Assembly: GCA_003584005.1 (NCBI GenBank)
Contig: QXHL01000008.1
Location: 27,285-91,284, forward strand
Direction: 5' to 3'
From: Alicyclobacillaceae bacterium I2511
GTDB taxonomy: Bacteria; Bacillota; Bacilli; Alicyclobacillales; Alicyclobacillaceae
DNA: 64,000 nt
Position numbers and translations under genes: made by a program. A model generated the notes under the pieces. That model saw only the letters and a list, made by a program, of their open reading frames with translations, did no database searches and was not told the DNA's origin. Shown here in pieces: positions 34,671 through 43,092 of the stretch. How positions within the stretch are numbered: the stretch's first letter is position 1; each line of letters opens with the position of its first letter.

Positions 34671-35774
34671 TTGAAAACCACGTCAAAGCTTTCTCGTTAT
34701 CAGGTCATAGTTTTGCTTATTTGGACAATTACTTCCACAGGTTTGCTTGTGATGCCAACCGGCATTGGTCACTTTACGACTCAAGACGGGTGGTTGGTAC
34801 CCATCCCATTTTTTTTGGGAGCCTGTCTGAGCGCCGCTATTTCTCAAGTGTTTGTTCGTACCTTTCCAGGCCAATCATTTACCCAAGCCATGGAAAGTGC
34901 ACTAGGCAAAGGACCGGGCAAGGTAGTGAATCTGTGGTGGGCAATCTGGCTGTATTTGTTTGGCTGCATGATTATGCGCGAATTGAATTTATTTTTAGAA
35001 ACAACTGTGTTCCATAATATCCATCTTTACTTGATTAGTGCAGTGATGCTGCTACCCCTCGCGTACTCGACGTATCTAGGGTTCATTGCCACAGCTCGCA
35101 TTGGTGAATTGCTGTTACCTATATTTACAATAAGTATGTTGTTTACAATACCAGTATCCTTCCAAAATTTTGACTGGAATCAGTTAAATCCCGTCCTAGC
35201 AGAAGGTATTTCCCCAGTTTGGCAAGCCAGTGTTGTTCCTGTATTTGGCATTGTTGTACTAATGCTTATGTTACTTCAGTTTGTACCGTACCTGGAGCAT
35301 CCACAAAAAATTGGGCGAGACTTTCTTATAGTAGGTGCGTCTTTAAGCGCGTTTGGGATAATTGTGGAAGCATTAGTTATAGGAACACTTGGGGATTCAG
35401 TTAGATACCTACAATATCCGTTGCTAGAAATCGTTCGTTCTGTTCGCATCGGAGACTATTTGGAACGTCTAGATACCATTTATGTGATGGGGATTGTGGC
35501 CATCATCTTCATAAAATTAAGTTTCATTCAATACACACTCCTACTGAGTTTAAAAGACCTGTTCCATCTCCCCACAATTCGTCATATAGCATTGGCAAGT
35601 TTGGGCGCGGTCTGGTCAGGAAATATTTTCCTCTTTCGAGATTCCGCAGATTTAACCCAGTACATGATTTTTGTGGCCCCTGTCTACGTGTTTTTTACGC
35701 TTGTAGTTTTACCAATGGCAGCAATTTTTGTTCGAATTTTTCGAAAAATACTTGTACTTAATTGTTTTCGCTAA
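34671..35774 (+). CDS. GerAB-type spore germination permease
   Basis: A 367-residue integral membrane protein of the spore germinant receptor B-subunit family (APC superfamily), with ten hydrophobic segments, beginning KLSRYQVIVLLIWTITSTGL, and family-like blocks GHFTTQDGWLVPIPFFLGA and VNLWWAIWLYLFGCMIM. It would sit in the spore inner membrane and take part in germinant sensing. No gerAA or gerAC gene is adjacent, so it is an orphan subunit. Start TTG 34671 is preceded by TTGGAGA; ATG 34641 lacks a binding site. Confidence 0.8.
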   Translation: MKTTSKLSRYQVIVLLIWTITSTGLLVMPTGIGHFTTQDGWLVPIPFFLGACLSAAISQVFVRTFPGQSFTQAMESALGKGPGKVVNLWWAIWLYLFGCMIMRELNLFLETTVFHNIHLYLISAVMLLPLAYSTYLGFIATARIGELLLPIFTISMLFTIPVSFQNFDWNQLNPVLAEGISPVWQASVVPVFGIVVLMLMLLQFVPYLEHPQKIGRDFLIVGASLSAFGIIVEALVIGTLGDSVRYLQYPLLEIVRSVRIGDYLERLDTIYVMGIVAIIFIKLSFIQYTLLLSLKDLFHLPTIRHIALASLGAVWSGNIFLFRDSADLTQYMIFVAPVYVFFTLVVLPMAAIFVRIFRKILVLNCFR

Positions 35775-35845
35775 GACAGAATACCCAAAAGCTGACGTGA
35801 CCCACTTCTGACGCGAATGATGTCCCTAAATTCGTACCGTGCTGG
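35775..35845. repeat. Long inverted repeat, right arm
   Basis: TGACCCACTTCTGACGCG and ATGATGTCCCTAAATTCGTA are the reverse complement of the left arm at 32776-32855; it begins right at the GerAB-type stop codon. Confidence 0.6.
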
Positions 35846-35868
35846 GAGAGGAAATATAGGGAACGGAT

Positions 35869-35935
35869 GTGCTTCCCGTCAAACGCAAATACAGGAAAAG
35901 GCCCTTCTCCGCACAGGTTCTTACAAAAAGAGGTC
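35869..35935 (+). pseudogene. Possible ISL3-type N-terminal remnant
   Basis: DVLPVKRKYRKRPFSAQV resembles, in sequence and spacing, the remnants at 3123-3190 and 20860-20925 beside the duplicated segments. Probably the start of a common insertion element; too short to be sure. Confidence 0.3.
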
Positions 35936-35954
35936 TAAGTCACACCACCTTAGG

Positions 35955-36047
35955 TACTGGGGCAACGACGGTTCGGGACCACGGCGCAGATATTATCGGA
36001 TTACAACCCAAGGACATGAACAGCTTGCCAAGAATCGAGAATTTTAG
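35955..36047 (+). pseudogene. PadR-family regulator, C-terminal fragment
   Basis: GSGPRRRYYRITTQGHEQLA followed by KNREF and a stop is the wing and last helix of PadR regulators ('GPPRKYYRLTE.G...L'). The helix-turn-helix is missing. Confidence 0.5.
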
Positions 36048-36097
36048 AAGCGAAATTAAGCCATCGTGAATACCTTCCTGGAAGGGGTGGAACCGAC

Positions 36098-36208
36098 GTG
36101 AATGAGATCGAAAACTATCTGAAACACATCGTCCATCGTAACGGATTAACGCTCAGTGTGCAGACTGAGTGGGTCGCTGAAATGTCCACACATACAATCT
36201 TCAATTAA
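36098..36208 (+). pseudogene. HAAS-domain protein, N-terminal fragment
   Basis: GTG start with GGAAGGGGTGG upstream; NEIENYLKHIVHRNGLTLSV then EWVAEMSTHTI resembles the HAAS/DUF1700 start found in genes next to padR. Only 36 codons remain. Order after the PadR fragment supports the assignment. Confidence 0.4.
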
Positions 36209-36214
36209 TTTATT

Positions 36215-36418
36215 TCATTTCTTGCGATTGTAGTTTAAGCCACTCCTTATGTCCTCAAAAATCTCATCCACGATCATCCCTCTGGCGTTAGCAAACTGTT
36301 TTAAAAATTCAATTTTATTTGTCAAGTCATCCTGCTGGTTGGTGTTGATACTCTGATGTAAATAATCGTTTGCCCCTTTTCTAGAGCCTTTTGCTTTGTG
36401 ATTCCACTGCTTATGCAA
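36215..36418 (-). pseudogene. IS607-type serine recombinase fragment
   Basis: TNQQDDLTNKIEFLKQFANA and EDIRSGLNYNRKK match the catalytic domain of IS607 resolvase-like transposases ('..QK.DL..Q...L..y....G......DIGSGLN.nRkgl'). The Ser-bearing start and the rest are missing. Confidence 0.6.
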
Positions 36419-36570
36419 CCAGGGACAGAAGGCACATAAGCGAAATAGTCATTATCAGGCTTTTCCACAATAACAGTGTACCTTAATAACCGTGTACCTT
36501 TTCACGTTTATCAGCTCTGATTCCAGTATAATCATAAAATTGGATATAAATTCGTTTCCCTCATGCAAGA

Positions 36571-37165
36571 CTATCGGCAAAGTGTAAGTCCAAATTTGTT
36601 TTCCAATCCCTTAAATCCCCTGTCCGTCATACGGATCGCTCGCCCACCTGGGATTCGCTCGATCCAGCCAAGGTCAAACAGTCGACTGGTTACTGCCGCC
36701 CCTAGCGCCCCGGCCATGTGATAACGGCGTTCACTCCAATCCAAACATTTCCGAGCAAAATGGCGTCTTTCACCTCGAATGCCGTCAAGGTCCAGGCCAA
36801 AATCTCCGAACCACTGGACCCCTTCCGCCGTCATAACGAAATCTTGTTCCTGTTCTTTCAGAAGGACAAGCTGCAACATTTTGCCGGTCAATGCAACTCC
36901 TACTTCTCCAGCAAGATGATCATAACACGTTCGGGCGAAGTGGAGTGCTCTTGACTCATCCGACTCCCGAAGAGAACGGACTGGTTTCTGCGGTGCAATT
37001 GCATTTAAGGCTTCCAATGCCTGTCCTACCTCCGAGTTGGCAAGTCGGTAATATCGATGGCGACCATACGTTTCATGGACCAAAAGTCCAGCTTCCACCA
37101 TTTTAGCTAGATGTGAGCTGGCTGTCTGGGGCGTGATACGAGCCGCGCGGGCCAATTCATTGGCG
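36571..37165 (-). pseudogene. ArsR-family regulator, N-terminal end deleted
   Basis: Begins ELARAARITPQTASSHLAKM (the middle of the winged helix) and continues through LVHETYGRHRYYRLANSEVG to a C-terminal domain ending FKGLENKFGLTL. The usual first ~40 residues are missing and the frame upstream closes at 37170. Facing it at the same junction is a flavin reductase gene that also lacks its start. TTG at 37155 is the only possible start and has no binding site. Confidence 0.75.
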
Positions 37166-37683
37166 GGTCAAGCAACATCACCCCGATGTCATCGGCGTGG
37201 GCACTTGGCAACCAAATCATCCTTGGACTCGGAGAAGGTGAGCATGGGCTCGCGAATTTGCGACGGCATGAAGAATGCGTTGTCAACGTTCCAAGCCCAG
37301 AGCTGTGGCAGAAGGTCGAGGTATTGGCATCTTTTACCGGAGCGAATCCAGTACCCGATTATAAGAAAGACATATTCCACTACGAGAAGAACAAGTTTTC
37401 GGCATCCGGTTTGACTGCTGTTCAGTCACACCGTGTTCTTCCCAACCGGATCGCCGAATGTCCGTTGCAAATTGAGTCGAGAGTTGTGAACATTCGCACG
37501 TCTGGCGAAGGAACACGCTTTGCGATTATTGAAGTGGAGACCGTAACCGTCCACGCCCATGAGTGTATCGTTCTCGATGACTCGCACATCAACACGGTCA
37601 CTTGGAGCCCACTTATCTACAATTTTCGCCACTACTTTGGCCTTGGTGAAGAATTAGGAAAAACTTTCCGATCAGAGGTCTGA
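37166..37683 (+). pseudogene. Flavin reductase-like (FMN split-barrel) protein, 5' end deleted
   Basis: The frame reads GSSNITPMSSAWALGNQIIL, then VNVPSPELWQKVEVLASFTG, HYEKNKFSASGLTAVQS and WSPLIYNFRHYFGLGEELGK. These are features of flavin-reductase-like FMN-binding proteins, whose first ~35 residues are lost here. ATG 37195 is internal and has no binding site. Divergent partner of the ArsR gene; both were probably silenced by one deletion that took their shared promoter region. Confidence 0.7.
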
Positions 37684-37710
37684 CTCGGCAGTGCAACTCA
37701 ATTGTGGGAT

Positions 37711-37956
37711 TCACCATAACTCTGCTGGTGTAGCTTCGAGAGATGTCCCGGATGCATGATTCCTGTCATGTATTCGGGACATCACCCAACCAGCCAGTCC
37801 AAGAACCACTGGGTACACCCTTGCCCATCCGCTCAACAAATACAAACCTGCGCAAACCACCGAGGGGACAAAGGGACTCATCCGTTTCCGCCACCCCTCC
37901 TCCCACAGAAGTTTTATGGCCGAGACCATGGCGATGACATACAACACCAAAAACAT
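37711..37956 (-). CDS. 81-aa membrane protein, unknown
   Basis: Two or three hydrophobic segments (FLVLYVIAMVSAIKLLW; FVPSVVCAGLYLLSGW; VYPVVLGLAGWVM). A stop codon directly precedes the ATG and no clear binding site is seen, so it could be the tail of a lost gene. Confidence 0.35.
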   Translation of the reverse strand: MFLVLYVIAMVSAIKLLWEEGWRKRMSPFVPSVVCAGLYLLSGWARVYPVVLGLAGWVMSRIHDRNHASGTSLEATPAELW

Positions 37957-38234
37957 TTACTTGACCATCAGTTCCGTTAGTGCGCCAATTGAAGTTTGTG
38001 TCACATATGCAAGCATCCGGGAAACGCTGGTAGGACCTTCACAGTGTATTCCCGTTCCACTTTTTCTGGACCTCAAAAGACTTGAGTGCCTCTTGCAAGT
38101 AATACACAGGTACATGAACAGCATCTTATTCCACGTATGGATTCATCGACATGGCTGATTTGATGGTTACTAAAACCATACGACTGTAGGATTCCATGGA
38201 CTTTCCTGCACACGGAAACTGGATTTCGAGGTTT

Positions 38235-38310
38235 GAGAATTCACCTCGTGGAGAAGATTTAAGTATTTCCTACACTCTGACGAGTCGCGGAGAGGTTAGG
38301 TTTTTGAAAC
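38235..38310. repeat. Relic of a lipoprotein gene leader
   Basis: Same sequence as 28772-28842 (GAATTCACCTCGTGGAGAAG, CGGAGAGGTTAGGTT) but without the gene. The rest of 37957-38340 shows nothing recognisable. Confidence 0.5.
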
Positions 38311-38361
38311 ACAACAGCCTCCAGCTTCGTCCAATCTACATAACGACGTGGGGGCAAAGTG

Positions 38362-38658
38362 ATGAAACGAACTACTTTAGGCATCACATGCGTCGCAATC
38401 ACAACACTTTTGGCGGGATGTGGTATCCCTCAGCCAAACAACAATAACACGAGTGCCAAAACCCTGCCAGCCAACTTGACAACTGCAACGAAAACAGCAG
38501 TAGCAAAGCAAAGTCCCAAAACGTTTAAACTGACAAAGAATAACTGGATCCAGATTCACATGATCAACGCAAGTATTGGTTGGGGAGTCGTCTACACTCC
38601 AAATCAAGTGTGGGAAACCACAAATGGTGGGCACACATGGGAGCCAGTTTGGTCGTAG
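38362..38658 (+). CDS. Truncated BNR-type lipoprotein
   Basis: 98 residues: lipoprotein signal (ITTLLAGC, Cys about 20), an Asn/Thr/Ala linker and one BNR blade (NQVWETTNGGHTWEPVW), then a stop. Relatives in the window have six or seven blades, so this is probably a gene shortened by a stop or deletion. GGGGGCAAAG precedes the ATG. The next BNR gene begins 84 bp downstream. Confidence 0.55.
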   Translation: MKRTTLGITCVAITTLLAGCGIPQPNNNNTSAKTLPANLTTATKTAVAKQSPKTFKLTKNNWIQIHMINASIGWGVVYTPNQVWETTNGGHTWEPVWS

Positions 38659-38742
38659 ATTTGTGCCTTGTGCAGGGAAGAAAGGGTAGTCCGTAAACTT
38701 CCATGCCACTCGGTGTTGCGCAATTCATAGGAGGTGCAGAAC

Positions 38743-40185
38743 ATGCAGAAATGGACACTGGTAACCGTAGGAATCACCGCTTCCGCCTTTGTAGGACTAG
38801 TGGGGTGTGGCACAACTAGCGGATCGTTAACGGCAAATTCTACAAACCCAACAAACTCGACACCTTCATCCTCCCACCGGATCGATAACCAGACTCAGGC
38901 GGCTAGCTCACAAGGGAGCACGGCAACCCTGCCAAACCCGCGCGGATTATTCTCCAATGCACCCATCACACACAGCGTCACCGGGTCCATCCAGAGGTTT
39001 CACATGTTGTCCGCGCGTGTGGGGTTTGCCACTGTGATGTCCGGGAGCAACTCCTCAATATTGCAAACAGTGAACGGTGGACGAAACTGGCAGATGGTTT
39101 TTCCAACTTCAGCTTGGCAAGGGGGAACGGTGATTGGCGCGACCTACCTTGCCCATCCAGAAGAAGTGATGCTGGCCGTACAATCATCACCCAATCCCAA
39201 TGGGCCCACTAAGCCGGGTCCAGTGCAAATTCTGGTTAACCGTCCAGACGGTAGCGGGTGGCTGGATTTATCGGACATTGTCCTGCCCCAGGTGGATTCG
39301 CTGGCTCAAAACACCTACTTTGACATGCAAACATCCAGTCTTGGGGAGTTGATGATTCAGCCTGCCCATGGCATGGGTTCAGAACCAGGCATCTTGTACC
39401 AGACCACAGATGGCGGACGGCATTGGACATTGATGAGCCAAAGTGTGTACCCGGCCAATGGGACGCAGGCGGCCTTGCCCAATGGGGGATCCATTCGCTT
39501 CCTCACACCGACGGATGGCTGGCTGCTGGCGGGGAATTGCTCAACCTGCCCCCCCAAACTCTATTGGACAAACAACAGTGGAAAATCGTGGGTTCCATTG
39601 ACGTTGTCCGTTCCTGCAACCTATGAAAAGGATGGTTTGCATCTATTGACGAGTCCTTTTCCCTCCGGGACTGCCGGTGTCAATTATGCGTATGGTTTTA
39701 CCCAACCGCAGCAGGGACTGGGCGTGGCGTTATTGTTTCGATTCACAGCGAGTCGACCGGACGGACAGTTTGTGGCAAAAATCCCGGAAGACCTCAGAGA
39801 GATTTGGGGCGGCGTGAATCGCCCAGGCAACATTGACTTCCTGAGTAGCCAAACAGGTTTCACCTTTGCAACAGGAAGTGGGGCGATTTCCAGCGGAACG
39901 AAAGGCAGCGGTGCCACCTTGACAGGCACCGGATTGACAGACAACAAGCTATATGAAACAACCGACGGCGGTGTCCATTGGTATGCCCTTCCCGGCAAGG
40001 GACTGCCCACGACACAAAACGCGTCCGGCAACCTGCAGATGATTGACTTTGTATCGCCACAGATTGGATACATCGTGTGGCAAAACACTTCTGGAATACT
40101 CGACCAAAGCATAGTGTTCAAAACAACCGACGGCGGCCAGCGCTTTACCCAGGTGATGGTGACCCGTTCGACATCCATTGGCTAA
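38743..40185 (+). CDS. YCF48/BNR-type propeller lipoprotein, 480 aa
   Basis: Lipoprotein signal (TASAFVGLVGC, Cys about residue 22), a Ser/Thr/Asn linker to about residue 75, then BNR-type blades: VNGGRNWQMV, TDGGRHWTLM, NNSGKSWVPL, TDGGVHWYAL, TDGGQRFTQV. It is likely a membrane-anchored extracellular propeller. ATG 38743 is preceded by AGGAGGTG; a GTG inside that site (38734) is less likely. Converges on the MFS gene with no strong hairpin between. Confidence 0.8.
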   Translation: MQKWTLVTVGITASAFVGLVGCGTTSGSLTANSTNPTNSTPSSSHRIDNQTQAASSQGSTATLPNPRGLFSNAPITHSVTGSIQRFHMLSARVGFATVMSGSNSSILQTVNGGRNWQMVFPTSAWQGGTVIGATYLAHPEEVMLAVQSSPNPNGPTKPGPVQILVNRPDGSGWLDLSDIVLPQVDSLAQNTYFDMQTSSLGELMIQPAHGMGSEPGILYQTTDGGRHWTLMSQSVYPANGTQAALPNGGSIRFLTPTDGWLLAGNCSTCPPKLYWTNNSGKSWVPLTLSVPATYEKDGLHLLTSPFPSGTAGVNYAYGFTQPQQGLGVALLFRFTASRPDGQFVAKIPEDLREIWGGVNRPGNIDFLSSQTGFTFATGSGAISSGTKGSGATLTGTGLTDNKLYETTDGGVHWYALPGKGLPTTQNASGNLQMIDFVSPQIGYIVWQNTSGILDQSIVFKTTDGGQRFTQVMVTRSTSIG

Positions 40186-40276
40186 TCCGAAAGCCCATGA
40201 TCCACTAATGAAATCTGCCCATTTTTGTACTACCATCCATGCCACCAGCATCAGTGCGGTCCACTTCAACGCCCAG

Positions 40277-41887
40277 TCAATCCGACCCACCACTTTCAAA
40301 GTATCCCTTGCCCTTGAGCCGCACCTCAGGTAAGAAGAACGTCCCAATGAACAGGAGTACCGCAAAACCAAACCCAACCTCAAACAGGCGCAGTATGCCC
40401 GAAGTCAATGCCAATTTTACCGCACTTATCAACTCCATATACAAGATGTGCCCTGCTGCACCAAACTTCAAGAATTGACCAGCAATGGCTTTTTGCGCTT
40501 CGGCCGTCATTAGAGATTGCGGGCTGATGGAAGCCAGACCTGACATTTTCTGCAGTGTTTTAGGCAAAGTAGATACAAGAGTATGCTGAAATCCCTGGGT
40601 TACCATCGAACCAAAAATTGGAGACACAATCACACCGCCGAGCGACTGGACAAATTGCTGTGAGGCATTCACCATACCCATCATACTGTAAGGAAATGCA
40701 TTTTGGACAGCCACGTTCAAAAGTGGCATGAGCGAGCCAATCCCAAGTCCGAGTACTACCATGTTCAGTACAACTTGGGCATACCCTGTGTGAACATTCA
40801 TGGTCATAAACAAGAGCATTCCTAGCACCGTGATGGCCCCGCTGACATTGGCCAACACACGATATCGGCCTGTTCGTGTCATAAGCTGCCCGGAGATGAT
40901 ACTCGAAACAATAAAGCTAAGCATCATCGGCGACATAATCCAGCCACTTTGCTGTGCATTCAACCCGATGACCCCCTGTACAAAAAGTGGCAGAAACATC
41001 AGGCTTCCAAACATCGTCATGGCCACCAAGGTGCCGAGAACAAGCGACATGGTAAAAATTTGATGTTTAAACAACGAAGGCGTAATAATCGGGTCGGACA
41101 CTCGACTTTCGACAAAGACGAATAGACCAAGCAGGACTACGCCTGTCGCGAATAAAGCAAGCTCCGCAGGTGACAACCACGTGTACTTACTACCTGCCCA
41201 CGTAAAGCCAAGAAGAATGGGAATCAGCCCTACTACGAGGAGCAGAGAACCAACCCAGTCCACCTTCACCCGATGCTCCGCCCTTACACTGGGTAGCGTG
41301 AAAAGCACACCAATAATTGCCAGTGCTGCAAACGGCAAGTTGATATAAAATACCCATCGCCAAGAAAACGAGTCTGTAATCCAGCCACCAATTGTAGGTC
41401 CGATAATGCTGGACACCCCAAATACAGCACCCATGACACCCATCCAACGCCCACGCTCTTTCGGATCGAAAATGTCTCCAATGGTCGCACGGGGCATGCT
41501 CATCATGGCACCGGCCCCAATCCCCTGAAAACCGCGTGCAATCACGAGTTCCATCATCGTGTGCGCCTGACCAGAGATAGCAGAACCAATTCCAAAGAGC
41601 ACGAGCCCAAGCAAGTAAAATGGCTTTCGGCCAAACACATCGGATAGTTTACCATAGATTGGAACAGCGACAGCGGACGCCATCATGTAGGAAGTTGATA
41701 ACCAGGCGTAAAGAGAAAATCCGTGTAAGTCACTGACAATGGTGGGCATCGCGGTGGAAACGACCGTCTGATCCATAGATGAGAAGAACATTGTCAAGAG
41801 AACGGTGGCAAGGGCCCACCACTTTCGCGATCCTAAGATGCGGTTCGTGGACTGCACTGTTGCTTGTGACCGAATTGAAGCTTCCAT
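40277..41887 (-). CDS. DHA2-type MFS drug:proton antiporter (EmrB/QacA type)
   Basis: A 536-residue transporter with 14 predicted spans. Motif A is GKLSDVFGRKPFY, motif C-like GAVFGVSSIIGPTIGGWIT, and motif D1 MDQTVVSTAMPTIVSDL. The family exports drugs and toxic lipophilic compounds using the proton gradient. It lies 20 bp after the MarR gene on the same strand. I start at ATG 41887 (GGAGG upstream); the ATG 9 bp earlier sits directly on that site. Confidence 0.9.
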   Translation of the reverse strand: MEASIRSQATVQSTNRILGSRKWWALATVLLTMFFSSMDQTVVSTAMPTIVSDLHGFSLYAWLSTSYMMASAVAVPIYGKLSDVFGRKPFYLLGLVLFGIGSAISGQAHTMMELVIARGFQGIGAGAMMSMPRATIGDIFDPKERGRWMGVMGAVFGVSSIIGPTIGGWITDSFSWRWVFYINLPFAALAIIGVLFTLPSVRAEHRVKVDWVGSLLLVVGLIPILLGFTWAGSKYTWLSPAELALFATGVVLLGLFVFVESRVSDPIITPSLFKHQIFTMSLVLGTLVAMTMFGSLMFLPLFVQGVIGLNAQQSGWIMSPMMLSFIVSSIISGQLMTRTGRYRVLANVSGAITVLGMLLFMTMNVHTGYAQVVLNMVVLGLGIGSLMPLLNVAVQNAFPYSMMGMVNASQQFVQSLGGVIVSPIFGSMVTQGFQHTLVSTLPKTLQKMSGLASISPQSLMTAEAQKAIAGQFLKFGAAGHILYMELISAVKLALTSGILRLFEVGFGFAVLLFIGTFFLPEVRLKGKGYFESGGSD

Positions 41888-41907
41888 ACTCCGCATCCTC
41901 CATGTGA

Positions 41908-42408
41908 CTAATTGGTATTGTCCCCAGATGGCTCATGCTCGCACTTGTCTGACTCGATGATGGTCTTTGGGTCCATAGCCTTAGAGATGTTGGACAATTT
42001 TTCTAAGGTCTGTACGAACGAATCTAATTCAATTGGCGAAATTTGTGCCAAACAGTACTGCAGGATATGCTTCCGAACGTAGAGTACCCTGTTTAATGCT
42101 TCCCCACCAGATTCCGTTAACTGGGCAATTACCACTCGACGATCATTTTTGTCGCGTATACGGACGGCATATCCAAAACTTTCAAGTCGATCAAGCATGA
42201 CTGTAATGGCGCTCGGATTCACTTCTAATCTTTCTGCGAGCTTTGAAATCGTACACGGGTGTTCCTGTCGTATAAAGTACAACATAAAAACTTGTCCTGG
42301 CGTTAATCCTAAATGAGAATGTGTTATAAGCTGGGGACCCAAATTTTGAATCATGACGTGCAAAGCCGCATCGAAGCGTTCTGTTAGTACGTCAATTTCC
42401 TGACACAT
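41908..42408 (-). CDS. MarR-family regulator
   Basis: A 166-residue winged-helix regulator: LTPGQVFMLYFIRQEHPCTI, SKLAERLEVNPSAITVMLDR (helix-turn-helix), and the DKNDRRVVIAQLT wing. As first gene before the MFS exporter it most likely represses its own operon and responds to exported compounds. AT-rich dyads lie upstream (42420-42500). Confidence 0.9.
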   Translation of the reverse strand: MCQEIDVLTERFDAALHVMIQNLGPQLITHSHLGLTPGQVFMLYFIRQEHPCTISKLAERLEVNPSAITVMLDRLESFGYAVRIRDKNDRRVVIAQLTESGGEALNRVLYVRKHILQYCLAQISPIELDSFVQTLEKLSNISKAMDPKTIIESDKCEHEPSGDNTN

Positions 42409-42604
42409 GGCACCACCCCATTACTTTAAACATAATATACTTTTATTACTAAACTTATTCACAGGATTATAATTGCATAGTATAAATAAATTTGGTCGTT
42501 GTCAAGAGACATGCCATCAGCCATCAGCCAATTGGTCCGCGACTTGCCCCATCAAACTAAGCTGGGCGTTGACAAATTTGGTGCCCGTGGTGTGAAAGTC
42601 TCCC

Positions 42605-42721
42605 TTAAGGTTCCTTATGTTTCAAAAAAGACAAAATTCTATCCATAACCAACAAAAAACGAACGGTCATCACAATCAGTATCCACATCACAGGTAACAT
42701 ATAAGGGAATGCTGTAGACAT
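42605..42721 (-). CDS. Possible 38-aa single-span peptide
   Basis: STAFPYMLPVMWILIVMTVR followed by FLLVMDRILSFLKHKEP: one hydrophobic segment and a basic end. No good ribosome binding site, so this is weak. Otherwise 42500-42940 holds no gene. Confidence 0.25.
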   Translation of the reverse strand: MSTAFPYMLPVMWILIVMTVRFLLVMDRILSFLKHKEP

Positions 42722-42946
42722 TTTTTTTGGCCTTTTTTTCGTAAGGTATAGCAGCTGATTTCCTCTCCTGTCTTGTACAAATCTTTTCCCTATAAAATTA
42801 CCTCAAATTTTCGGTTCCCTGTCAACACATAGTACAATCAAGCTTGCGCATTTTCCAATGATAATCCTTGCACCCCCCCCATCCAAATAGCCTAGATAAA
42901 CTCCTGCAGATTGGATAACCTCCATCTTGACATTAGCAGTAACTAA

Positions 42947-42978
42947 TAGTATAAATTTGATTATGCGAATTTATACTA
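42947..42978. promoter_or_regulatory. Palindrome 1 upstream of the NRAMP-type gene
   Basis: TAGTATAAATT and AATTTATACTA are perfect inverted 11-bp arms around 10 bases, about 115 bp before the start codon; a likely operator. Confidence 0.55.
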
Positions 42979-42985
42979 TATAAAA

Positions 42986-43014
42986 TTAAACTTGACTGTA
43001 TTAGTCATGTTTAA
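42986..43014. promoter_or_regulatory. Palindrome 2 upstream of the NRAMP-type gene
   Basis: TTAAACTTGACT and AGTCATGTTTAA pair around GTATT with one mismatch. Its length and symmetry suit a dimeric metalloregulator (DtxR/MntR or Fur type), but no specific consensus was matched. Confidence 0.5.
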
Positions 43015-43092
43015 GGTTGTAAAATATCTTTTGTATCCCCTTGACGAAAACTTTTTGGTTCAAGTCATCTGCATTGATGGAGGAGAGTGAAA

